Positions 1 through 5,951 of a stretch of 10,668 nt of DNA are shown here, in pieces (positions within the stretch are counted from its first letter, which is position 1; each line of letters begins with the position of its first letter). Position numbers and translations under genes: made by a program. Source of the stretch: Gemmatimonadota bacterium. Its GTDB lineage: Bacteria > Gemmatimonadota > Gemmatimonadetes > Gemmatimonadales > GWC2-71-9. A model generated the notes under the pieces. That model did not search any database and was not told where the DNA came from. It saw only the letters and a program-made list of their open reading frames with translations. The DNA lies in the NCBI GenBank assembly GCA_003222235.1, contig QHVD01000151.1, forward strand, positions 4,863 through 15,530. The letters run 5' to 3'.

Positions 1-1259
1 GCGTGCACCGACGCAAACAGGTCGCCGATCTCGCTCCAACCCACAACCTGGCCGCGCTGGTTGAGGGCGAGGGCCGAGCTGAAGGATCCGCCGAGCGTGC
101 CGAGGTCGTGCATGACCCCGGCGCTCCAGAAGAACGCGTGACAGGGTCCGCGACCCGTGCAGGTGGCCGACGCCGTTGCGCTGGAGCCAACCACCTGGCC
201 CCGCTCGCCGATGGCGGTGGCGTAGCTGTCAGCCCCCCCGAGAGTTCCGAGGTCCCGCAGCGTGGTCTTGTCCCACAGGAATGCATGAGGCTGCCCGATG
301 CCGCCGAGCGTGGTGTTGCTGAAGCCCGCCACTTGGCCCTGAACATTGATGGCCGTGCCCTCGCTGAAGTCCCCCCCCAAGGTGCCGAGGTCGTGCATGG
401 CGCCGTCCCAGAGGAATCCGTGGGCCTGGCCGGACGCGAGCGTGCTCGTGCCCGTGATCAGGCCTGCCGGGTTGATGGCGAGGGCCGTGCTGTGAGTGCC
501 GCCCAGAGTGCCGAGGTCCCGTATCGTTCCCCGCTCCCAAGAGAATGCGTGACAGCCGGCCACGGGAACTCCGCAGAACGGGCCTGAGGGCGTGGTGCTC
601 GCGCCGGTGACGCGGCCCGCAGCATCCACGGCGTACGCGATGCTGGTCGGGCCTCCGAGGGTCCCGAGGTCGTGCATCGCGCCGTCCCAAAAGAACCCGT
701 GGAGGGCGCCCGACGCCGTGATGCTGAAACCTGCCACCCGGCCGGTCGCAGTGATGGCGGTCGCTTCGCTGAAGTCCCCGCCCAGGGTGCCGAGGTCGCG
801 CATCGTCCTGCCGTCCCAGAGGAAGGCATGGCAACCCGGATCCACGACCCCGCCGTGCGGACAGGAGTGGCCGGTGCGGGTAGTGCTGTTCCCCGCGACC
901 TGACCCGCGTCGTTGATCGCGATGGCTTGACTGAACGATCCCCCAAGGGTGCCGAGGTCCCGCAGCCTCCCCTGGGCCCAAACGAAGGCGTGGCACACCG
1001 GAGCGCCACCGCCGCAACCCGCCGAACCCGCTGTGACGGCGCTGAACCCGGCCACCTGCCCTCTGACGTTCACGGCAACCGCCTGGCTGAAATCACCACC
1101 GAGCGTTCCCAGGTCTTGAATCGTGACGTTTGCCACCCGGCCGAACTCCGGCCCCGGTCGCTCGGGGCTCCCCACCGGATCGCAGGCCGCGAGCCACGAG
1201 GCAACGAACGGGACGCTGACGCGTGCGAGCAGGACGGGGACTAGGGTGAGGCGCTGCAT
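1..1259 (-). CDS. HAF-repeat extracellular lipoprotein, C-terminus beyond window edge
   Basis: The frame is open for 419 codons from the ATG at 1259 to the window edge, so the C-terminus is missing. Residues 1-26 look like a signal peptide ending in a lipobox (L23-A-A-C26), which suggests a lipid-anchored secreted protein. The rest is tandem HAF repeats (family TIGR02913, function unknown): DLGTLGG occurs eight times, at residues 49, 101, 155, 197, 248, 290, 336 and 385. Between copies run a segment like AIN..GQVAGFS and then HAF-W or HGF-W, seven times, with an eighth starting at the edge. Four repeats carry an extra Cys pair, the second Cys directly before HAF (82/89, 133/143, 229/236, 367/373). 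The start is supported by GGAGG five bases upstream. The gene lies 126 bases behind asnB and may be transcribed separately. The repeat assignment is firm; the cellular role is unknown. Confidence 0.88.
   Translation of the reverse strand, partial: MQRLTLVPVLLARVSVPFVASWLAACDPVGSPERPGPEFGRVANVTIQDLGTLGGDFSQAVAVNVRGQVAGFSAVTAGSAGCGGGAPVCHAFVWAQGRLRDLGTLGGSFSQAIAINDAGQVAGNSTTRTGHSCPHGGVVDPGCHAFLWDGRTMRDLGTLGGDFSEATAITATGRVAGFSITASGALHGFFWDGAMHDLGTLGGPTSIAYAVDAAGRVTGASTTPSGPFCGVPVAGCHAFSWERGTIRDLGTLGGTHSTALAINPAGLITGTSTLASGQAHGFLWDGAMHDLGTLGGDFSEGTAINVQGQVAGFSNTTLGGIGQPHAFLWDKTTLRDLGTLGGADSYATAIGERGQVVGSSATASATCTGRGPCHAFFWSAGVMHDLGTLGGSFSSALALNQRGQVVGWSEIGDLFASVH
3..1115 (-). repeat. Eight tandem HAF coding repeats
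   Basis: These are DNA-level repeats inside the HAF gene. The DLGTLGG codons begin at 1115, 959, 797, 671, 518, 392, 254 and 107, giving spacings of 156, 162, 126, 153, 126, 138 and 147 bases, all multiples of three. The conserved core on the plus strand resembles GTGCCGAGGTC. The longer units are those carrying an added Cys pair. Such an array can expand or contract by in-frame recombination; that is inference. Confidence 0.85.
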
Positions 1260-1264
1260 GGGTT

Positions 1265-1269
1265 CCTCC
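1265..1269 (-). promoter_or_regulatory. Ribosome binding site of the HAF gene
   Basis: On the minus strand GGAGG precedes the ATG with five bases between. It is the best Shine-Dalgarno match in this spacer and fixes the start at 1259. A dedicated strong site fits translation that does not depend on coupling to asnB upstream. Confidence 0.75.
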
Positions 1270-1284
1270 GGTTTGGTCGAGCCC

Positions 1285-1302
1285 AAAACCCGCGAGTGCG
1301 GG
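1285..1302 (-). terminator. Possible weak intrinsic terminator between asnB and the HAF gene
   Basis: Read on the minus strand this is CCCGC-ACTC-GCGGG followed by TTTT: a 5-bp all-GC stem, a tetraloop and a short T run. It lies between the asnB stop and the HAF ribosome binding site. The stem and T run are short, so termination, if any, is probably partial. Chance occurrence is plausible at this GC content. Confidence 0.3.
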
Positions 1303-1380
1303 CGCACCAGCGGGCGGACCTCAGCCTTCCTGACGGCCGGATAGGGACCCGGACATCTACCGGCGCGAGCGGGCAACCGT

Positions 1381-1407
1381 CGGGATCAGCGGCTGTTTCC
1401 GATCCCG
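1381..1407. repeat. Inverted repeat across the asnB stop codon
   Basis: CGGGATC (1381-1387) and GATCCCG (1401-1407) are perfect 7-base arms around a 13-base loop, and the asnB TGA (1386-1388) falls in the structure. No T run follows on the minus strand, so it is not a standard intrinsic terminator. It could protect the mRNA 3' end or be chance. Confidence 0.35.
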
Positions 1408-3422
1408 ATCTCCGCGGGTTCATTCGCCGAAAGCGTGTACACATCGCGTTCCTGCCCCGTCGCTTGGCCGGCGGCTCCGGCGTTCGCCTCCGACCACGCT
1501 TGGAACATGAGGACCGCCCAGAGGTCGTAATCCCACCGGGTCCGCTGTGCGACGTGTTCGGTCCATTTCGTCCGGATCGGCCGAGGATCGAGCATGCCTT
1601 CTCGACCGAGCCGCTTCTCTTCGAGGAGTGCTTCGGCCCAGTCGCGCAGCGGGCCGCGCAGCCAGGCGGAGATCGGCACGCCGAACCCCATCTTGGGCCG
1701 CTCCACCAGCTCGCGCGGGACATACCGGTACACGAGCTGACGCAGCAGCCACTTGCCCACGCCGCCCCGCATCTTGAACCGGAGCGGCAGCCGCCAGGCG
1801 AACTCGATGACGCGGTGGTCCAGGAGCGGGACGCGTCCCTCCAGGCTCACCCCCATGCTGGCGCGGTCCAGTTTGACCAGAATGTCGTCCGGCAGATAGG
1901 TGAGCAGGTCGAGGTACATCATCTGGTGCGCGATCCCAGGGACAGCCGCCCAGCGGGTCGGGTCGGTCTGAGGAATGGGCGGCTCGCTCGCGCCCGGCAC
2001 GATCGCGGCCGGGAGCTTCCAGTAGGACATGAGATAGTGGTACAGCGCGGCGGGCGACCGTACGGCGAGCACATCGGCGGCCTGGCGCAGGCGCTCGCGC
2101 AGGCTGCGCGTTCCGGTGACGGGGCGCGCCAGCGCGTCGGCGAGCCGGGACATGCTCCCCGGCGCCGCGCCCGGCAGGGCCAGAGCCGCCGCTCCGCGGC
2201 GCACGGGTCCCGGAATCCAGTCGAGTCCGCGCCACAGGGCACGCCCGACCCGATAGCGGCCGTAGCCTCCGAACAGCTCGTCGCCCCCGTCTCCCGAGAG
2301 GCTTACGGTCACATGCCGCCGCGCCAATTCCGAGACCAGGAACGTCGGGATCATGGACGGATCGGCGAAAGGCTCGTCGTACAGCGTCGGCAGCCGCGGA
2401 ATGAGCGCGAGCGCTTCCGCCGGGCTCACGTACAGCTCCGTGTGCTGAGTGCCAAGGTGCCGCGCCACCGCGCGCGCGTGCTCCGCCTCGTTGTAGCTCC
2501 GCTCGACAAAGCCGATGGTGAAGGTCCTGACCGGCCGGTCGCTCTGGGCCTGCATGAGCGCCACCACCGCGGAGGAGTCAATCCCGCCCGACAGGAACGC
2601 TCCCAGCGGCACGTCGGCTTCCATCCGGATCTTGACCGCGTCCCGGAGCAGCGCGTCGAACTCGTCCAGGGCCTCGGCGGGCGACCCGGCGAATGGATCG
2701 GCGCACCCCCGCTCCACGATTTCGCGGGCGGACCAGTACGCGAGCGGCTCGGCGGGCGCAGCGGCGCTCGTGGCGCCGACGCTCAGCAGGGTGCCGGGCG
2801 GCAGCTTGGAGACGCCCCGAAAGATCGTGTACGGGCTCGGCACGTACCCCAGCCGCAGGTACACGGCGAGGGCGTCCCGGTCGATGTCGGCGCGGAACTG
2901 GGGATGAGCCCGCAGCGCCTTGAGCTCCGAGCCGAACAGCAGTGTGCCGCCGAGCCACCCGTAGTAGAGGGGCTTCTCGCCGGCGCGGTCACGCCCCAGG
3001 TGGAGCACGCGGTCCTGGCGGTCCCACAGGGCGAAGGCGAACATGCCGTTGAACCGCTCTACCGCTCGGCGAACGCCCCAGGCGCTGAAGGCGGCGAGCA
3101 TGACCTCCGTATCGGAGCCCCCGCGGAAGTGGTGTCCCAGCTGGGCCAGTTCGCCGCGGAGCTCTCGGAAGTTGTAGATCTCGCCGTTGAAGACGATCAC
3201 GTAGCGGCCGGAGGCGGACGACATGGGCTGGTGCCCGGTCGGCGAGAGATCCAGGATGGAGAGCCGGCGGTGGCCGAGGACGACGCCAGCGTCGCCGTCC
3301 ACCCAGGTGCCGCTGTCGTCGGGCCCGCGATGGCGGATCACGTCCGTCATCGCCGCGATGATGCTCGTGGCGTGGCGCGGATCGACGCCACCCGGCCGCA
3401 AGTACCCGGCAATGCCGCACAT
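1386..3422 (-). CDS. asnB: Class II glutamine amidotransferase, asparagine synthase AsnB type
   Basis: This 678-residue protein has both AsnB domains. The N-terminal glutaminase begins MCGIAGYL, so Cys2 is the nucleophile; RHRGPDDSG, HRRLSILD (51-58), FNGEIYN (78-84) and GSDTE (102-106) complete the site. The C-terminal synthetase has the PP-loop SGGIDSS (278-284), SGDGGDE (376-382) and LPDDILVKLDRASM (510-523). The family transfers ammonia from glutamine to an adenylated carboxylate, classically aspartate. Copies inside polysaccharide loci, including exosortase-type loci, are thought to amidate a sugar acid or another locus-specific substrate; that role is inferred here from context. The sequence continues about 35 residues past the usual MFQAWSE end. 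The ATG lies 13 bases after the epimerase-fusion stop, so the two are probably co-transcribed. Family assignment is secure; the substrate is not. Confidence 0.93.
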   Translation of the reverse strand: MCGIAGYLRPGGVDPRHATSIIAAMTDVIRHRGPDDSGTWVDGDAGVVLGHRRLSILDLSPTGHQPMSSASGRYVIVFNGEIYNFRELRGELAQLGHHFRGGSDTEVMLAAFSAWGVRRAVERFNGMFAFALWDRQDRVLHLGRDRAGEKPLYYGWLGGTLLFGSELKALRAHPQFRADIDRDALAVYLRLGYVPSPYTIFRGVSKLPPGTLLSVGATSAAAPAEPLAYWSAREIVERGCADPFAGSPAEALDEFDALLRDAVKIRMEADVPLGAFLSGGIDSSAVVALMQAQSDRPVRTFTIGFVERSYNEAEHARAVARHLGTQHTELYVSPAEALALIPRLPTLYDEPFADPSMIPTFLVSELARRHVTVSLSGDGGDELFGGYGRYRVGRALWRGLDWIPGPVRRGAAALALPGAAPGSMSRLADALARPVTGTRSLRERLRQAADVLAVRSPAALYHYLMSYWKLPAAIVPGASEPPIPQTDPTRWAAVPGIAHQMMYLDLLTYLPDDILVKLDRASMGVSLEGRVPLLDHRVIEFAWRLPLRFKMRGGVGKWLLRQLVYRYVPRELVERPKMGFGVPISAWLRGPLRDWAEALLEEKRLGREGMLDPRPIRTKWTEHVAQRTRWDYDLWAVLMFQAWSEANAGAAGQATGQERDVYTLSANEPAEIGIGNSR

Positions 3423-3435
3423 GTCAATTCACCAC

Positions 3436-5406
3436 TCAGGCCCGCGCGAGGCGCGGCTGCGGGGCCTCATCCTCGCGGCGCCGTCGCGGAGTCGCGAACG
3501 TTTCCTTCAGCGCGTGGACGTTGTGGTACACGGGAGTCTGGTACGCCCGGAGCGCGGCGTCACGCCGAATCGCCGCGGCCACCTCTTGCACGCCCGCGGC
3601 CACGGTGTACCTGGGCTCGAACCCCAGCACCCGCCGGATCTTCTCGAAGCTCACCCGGTAGTCTCGTGGATCGGCCATCGCATCCTGTTGGATGACGCGC
3701 ACGCCACCCACGACCTCCGCAACGATGTGCCCCAGGTCGGAGATGCGGTGGTTCAAGGCATCGCCCCCGACGTTGAAGATCTCCCCGGCTACGGCCCCCG
3801 CCGGCGCCTCGATCGCGGCGATGAAGGCGCGCGCGACGTCGCGGCAATGCACGTTGGGGCGCCACTGATTGCCGCCGAAGATCGAGATCTCGCCGTCCAC
3901 CACGGCGCGCACCGTCAGCGTGTTGACGACGAGGTCGAAGCGCATGCGCGGCGACAGCCCGAACACGGTCGCGAGGCGAAGCACGACCGGCTCCAGGTCG
4001 CCGGACCGGTCGAAGATGATGTTCTCGCTCAGCACCCGCGTCTTGGCATAGAGGGACACGGGGTTGAGGCGTGACTGCTCGGTCAGGAGCGATTGGTTGC
4101 TGGCTCCGTAGACGCTGCAGCTCGACGCGAACACCAGGCGGCGCACGCCGTAGAAATTGCATGCCTCGACCAGCACCTTGGTCGCAGTGTAATTGAGGTT
4201 GATCGTCTCCTCGGGATCGAGGTTGCAGGCGGGGTCACCCACGATGGCCGCCAGGGCGACCACGGCGTGAACATCGCGCAGCGCGCGACTCACGTCACGG
4301 CTGCTGCAGATGTCGCCCGGAATCACCTCGAGGTGGGGGTGGTGCAACCCATCGATGCCGGCGCGGCCGTAATCGAACCGATCCAGGATGCGCACGCGGT
4401 AGCCGCGCTCGAGGAGCATGCGGGTCAGATGCGAGCCGACAAAGCCCGCTCCACCGGTGACTAGCACGCGTCGCTGGCCGTCGGCGGCGCCGTGGTAGCG
4501 ACCGGGGAGGATCGAGGAATCGAGCAGCTCGCGCAATGTCGCCCCCCCCGGCCGGTGGAGATCGCGGCCCAGCACGAAGCGCTCGATGCCGCGGACCGCG
4601 CGGACGCGGATCCCCGCTTCCTCGAGCCGCCGGCCGAAGGTCCGTACGACATCCGCCCTCGCCGAGGGCATGGCGGCGATCACCTCGCCCACGTGATGAC
4701 GCTCCGCGAGCGCGAGGGCGTCCTTGAGCGGGCCGAGGACCGGCACGCCGTGCAAGACCGCTCCGAGCTTGGCGGGATCATCGTCGAGGAACCCCACCAG
4801 CTCTACCCCCGGTGCGGCGCTGTCGGTCAGCTCGCGGCCGATTGAGAGACCGTGCTCGCCGGCGCCGGCGATCAGCACGCGGCGGGGAGCGAGGGTCGCC
4901 GCGCGCGATGGCCGCTCGCGCCGCTTGGCGTGGGCGACGGACCAGCGGCGCAGAGTGCGCACCCCGACAGAAAAGAAGAGGATCAGCAGCGCGATCAGCA
5001 GAGCGGTTGCGAGGGAGACATCCGTAATGCGGAGCGACCGCAGCGCCAGCAGCGTGCCGAGCACGACCGCGCTCGACACGGTGAGCGTGGTCGCTTCCGG
5101 GAGGCTGGTGTAGCGCCAGATCGTGCGGTAGCTACCCCCCAGGGCTTCGGCGGTGACGAGGAGGAGCCCAGCCAGGCCGGCGAGGGTCGCCGTCGCGCCG
5201 ACGCCGAGGGTGCCGATCCCCTCGCCTGCCGCGACGGCGACGACGACCGCGCTCGCGCCGCAGGAGAAGTCCAGCGCCGCCTTCGCCAGGCGACGGGCCG
5301 TAGGGTTGCGGACCAGGCGAGCCAGCGCAGGAATCGCTGCGAGGGCGCGCACCGGGCGCGAAAAGCCGTAGGCGATCTGTTGTACGTCGAGGCGTGCCGA
5401 AGTCAA
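3436..5406 (-). CDS. Membrane protein: FlaA1/CapD-type N-terminal half fused to WcaG-type NAD-dependent epimerase/dehydratase
   Basis: This 656-residue protein has two parts. Residues about 45-150 hold four hydrophobic segments, followed by a Rossmann-like CoA_binding_3 domain (RRVLIAGAGEHG at 175-186; FLDDD at 206-210), as in FlaA1/CapD/WbpM proteins. In place of the usual 4,6-dehydratase half, residues about 311-620 form an extended SDR of the COG0451 type: VTGGAGFVGSH (316-326), GDIC (364-367), ASSCSVYG (427-434), RPNVH (516-520) and IFNVGGD (543-549). The active-site motif reads YAKTR (453-457), with Arg where YxxxK has Lys. The likely role is membrane-associated modification of a sugar nucleotide or lipid-linked sugar; the substrate is unknown. 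The start is TTG with no clear Shine-Dalgarno; I saw no better start upstream, so the N-terminus is the least certain part. It is the first gene after the 541-base spacer and precedes asnB by 13 bases. Confidence 0.88.
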   Translation of the reverse strand: MTSARLDVQQIAYGFSRPVRALAAIPALARLVRNPTARRLAKAALDFSCGASAVVVAVAAGEGIGTLGVGATATLAGLAGLLLVTAEALGGSYRTIWRYTSLPEATTLTVSSAVVLGTLLALRSLRITDVSLATALLIALLILFFSVGVRTLRRWSVAHAKRRERPSRAATLAPRRVLIAGAGEHGLSIGRELTDSAAPGVELVGFLDDDPAKLGAVLHGVPVLGPLKDALALAERHHVGEVIAAMPSARADVVRTFGRRLEEAGIRVRAVRGIERFVLGRDLHRPGGATLRELLDSSILPGRYHGAADGQRRVLVTGGAGFVGSHLTRMLLERGYRVRILDRFDYGRAGIDGLHHPHLEVIPGDICSSRDVSRALRDVHAVVALAAIVGDPACNLDPEETINLNYTATKVLVEACNFYGVRRLVFASSCSVYGASNQSLLTEQSRLNPVSLYAKTRVLSENIIFDRSGDLEPVVLRLATVFGLSPRMRFDLVVNTLTVRAVVDGEISIFGGNQWRPNVHCRDVARAFIAAIEAPAGAVAGEIFNVGGDALNHRISDLGHIVAEVVGGVRVIQQDAMADPRDYRVSFEKIRRVLGFEPRYTVAAGVQEVAAAIRRDAALRAYQTPVYHNVHALKETFATPRRRREDEAPQPRLARA

Positions 5407-5694
5407 TCCCGATAACCGGTTGAGGATAAGAGCGCTACATCCCTTGCGTCACGATCTCGTATCAGGTCTTATGCCGGGTCCGCGGAAGGGCAGGGCTCCG
5501 GATCACGTTCGCTAACTCGCTGTGCGCCAGCATGTTACGCGCATTGGGCCCGCGGGCCCGCCCGGCTCGCCCCGGCCAAGTGCCGCAGAACCACCACAGT
5601 TTAGCGGCAGCGGTGTAGCTAGACGCACTCAGTTGGAGGTCTAGCGACAGGATGTTGAAAGGGGGTCGCCGAGGGGTTGCGACGGGTGATCGCA
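5407..5694. other. Non-coding spacer upstream of the epimerase fusion
   Basis: I found no convincing gene, tRNA or riboswitch here. It should contain the promoter for the epimerase-asnB pair on the minus strand, but I could not pick a convincing -35/-10 or -24/-12 pair. It holds a perfect 14-base palindrome (GGGCCCGCGGGCCC, 5546-5559) and two short inverted repeats: TGCCGC/GCGGCA (5581-5586 and 5604-5609) and GCTAGA/TCTAGC (5618-5623 and 5640-5645). An open frame of 77 codons on the minus strand (5462-5695) has no recognisable motif and I do not call it. Confidence 0.5.
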
Positions 5695-5799
5695 CGGGCT
5701 GAAGCCCGGCCTCGGCTGTGGGGTCCGTCCTGAAGGACGGGGGGGCGCACCAGCGTCCTTGCGGACGCGCTCGGGTCGAGGGCGCCCTTCAGGGCGTCC
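5695..5799. repeat. Run of four short hairpins at about 29-base spacing (REP/BIME-like)
   Basis: Four perfect or near-perfect stem-loops follow one another: CGGGC-TGAA-GCCCG (5695-5708), CCGTCC-TGAA-GGACGG (5725-5740), GCGTCC-TTGC-GGACGC (5753-5768) and GGGCGCCC-TTCA-GGGCGTCC (5780-5799, one G-T pair). Centres lie 31, 28 and 29 bases apart, and every loop is four bases. The pattern resembles clustered REP/BIME elements mobilised in trans by RAYT (TnpA-REP) transposases. That link is inference; no such transposase is in the window. Confidence 0.6.
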
Positions 5800-5843
5800 A
5801 ATCAATCCGTGTCGGGACCCTCCAGGGGGTTTTCAGAACCCGG

Positions 5844-5951
5844 CTAGTGCCGTTCCAACTTTTCGGGACTCATCGCAGAACCGGGATAGGCGTGACCAAA
5901 GAGCTCATTCGGCGAAGGGGAACTAGGCGCGAAAAGTTGGAACGGCGCTAG
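5844..5951. mobile_element. MITE-like element with 22-base terminal inverted repeats
   Basis: The ends 5844-5865 and 5930-5951 are inverted copies matching at 21 of 22 positions (shared core GCCGTTCCAACTTTTCG); the only mismatch is the fifth base from each outer end. The 64-base interior is non-coding, making 108 bases in all. Both ends begin with CTAG, which may be a duplicated target site. The right-hand CTAG overlaps the FemAB stop (TAG, 5948-5950). The size and long inverted ends fit a non-autonomous MITE; I cannot name the parent transposon. In RNA the ends would pair into a long stem that could act as a barrier downstream of FemAB. Confidence 0.6.

Noticed and set aside
229..1017. Minus-strand frames of 262 and 183 codons over the HAF region, and long plus-strand frames there
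   Set aside because: They are other-frame shadows of the HAF repeats; only the frame from 1259 gives DLGTLGG, HAF and GQVAG in register along its full length.
1296..3695. Plus-strand open frame of 799 codons opposite asnB
   Set aside because: It is an antisense shadow caused by high GC: Arg/Pro/Ala/Gly-rich, no domain motifs, and it runs across asnB and into the epimerase gene. The minus-strand frames have complete catalytic motifs.
5508..5540. Integron attC-like site (GCTAAC and GTTACGC cores)
   Set aside because: The cores do not fit RYYYAAC/GTTRRRY, and no paired inner boxes or integrase gene are present.
5546..5559. 14-base palindrome as an operator site
   Set aside because: It is perfect but purely G/C, which arises easily in this base composition, and no regulator gene is nearby to link it to.
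5462..5695. 77-codon minus-strand open frame in the spacer
   Set aside because: No recognisable motif or supporting ribosome binding site, and it runs over the palindrome and inverted repeats of the spacer.
5695..5799. CRISPR array
   Set aside because: The regular spacing is of hairpins with different stems, not of identical repeats separated by unique spacers; there are no cas genes.
5815..5834. Plus-strand terminator-like sequence (ACCCT-CCAG-GGGGT then TTTT)
   Set aside because: The stem is short and includes a T-G pair, and there is no plus-strand gene for it to end.
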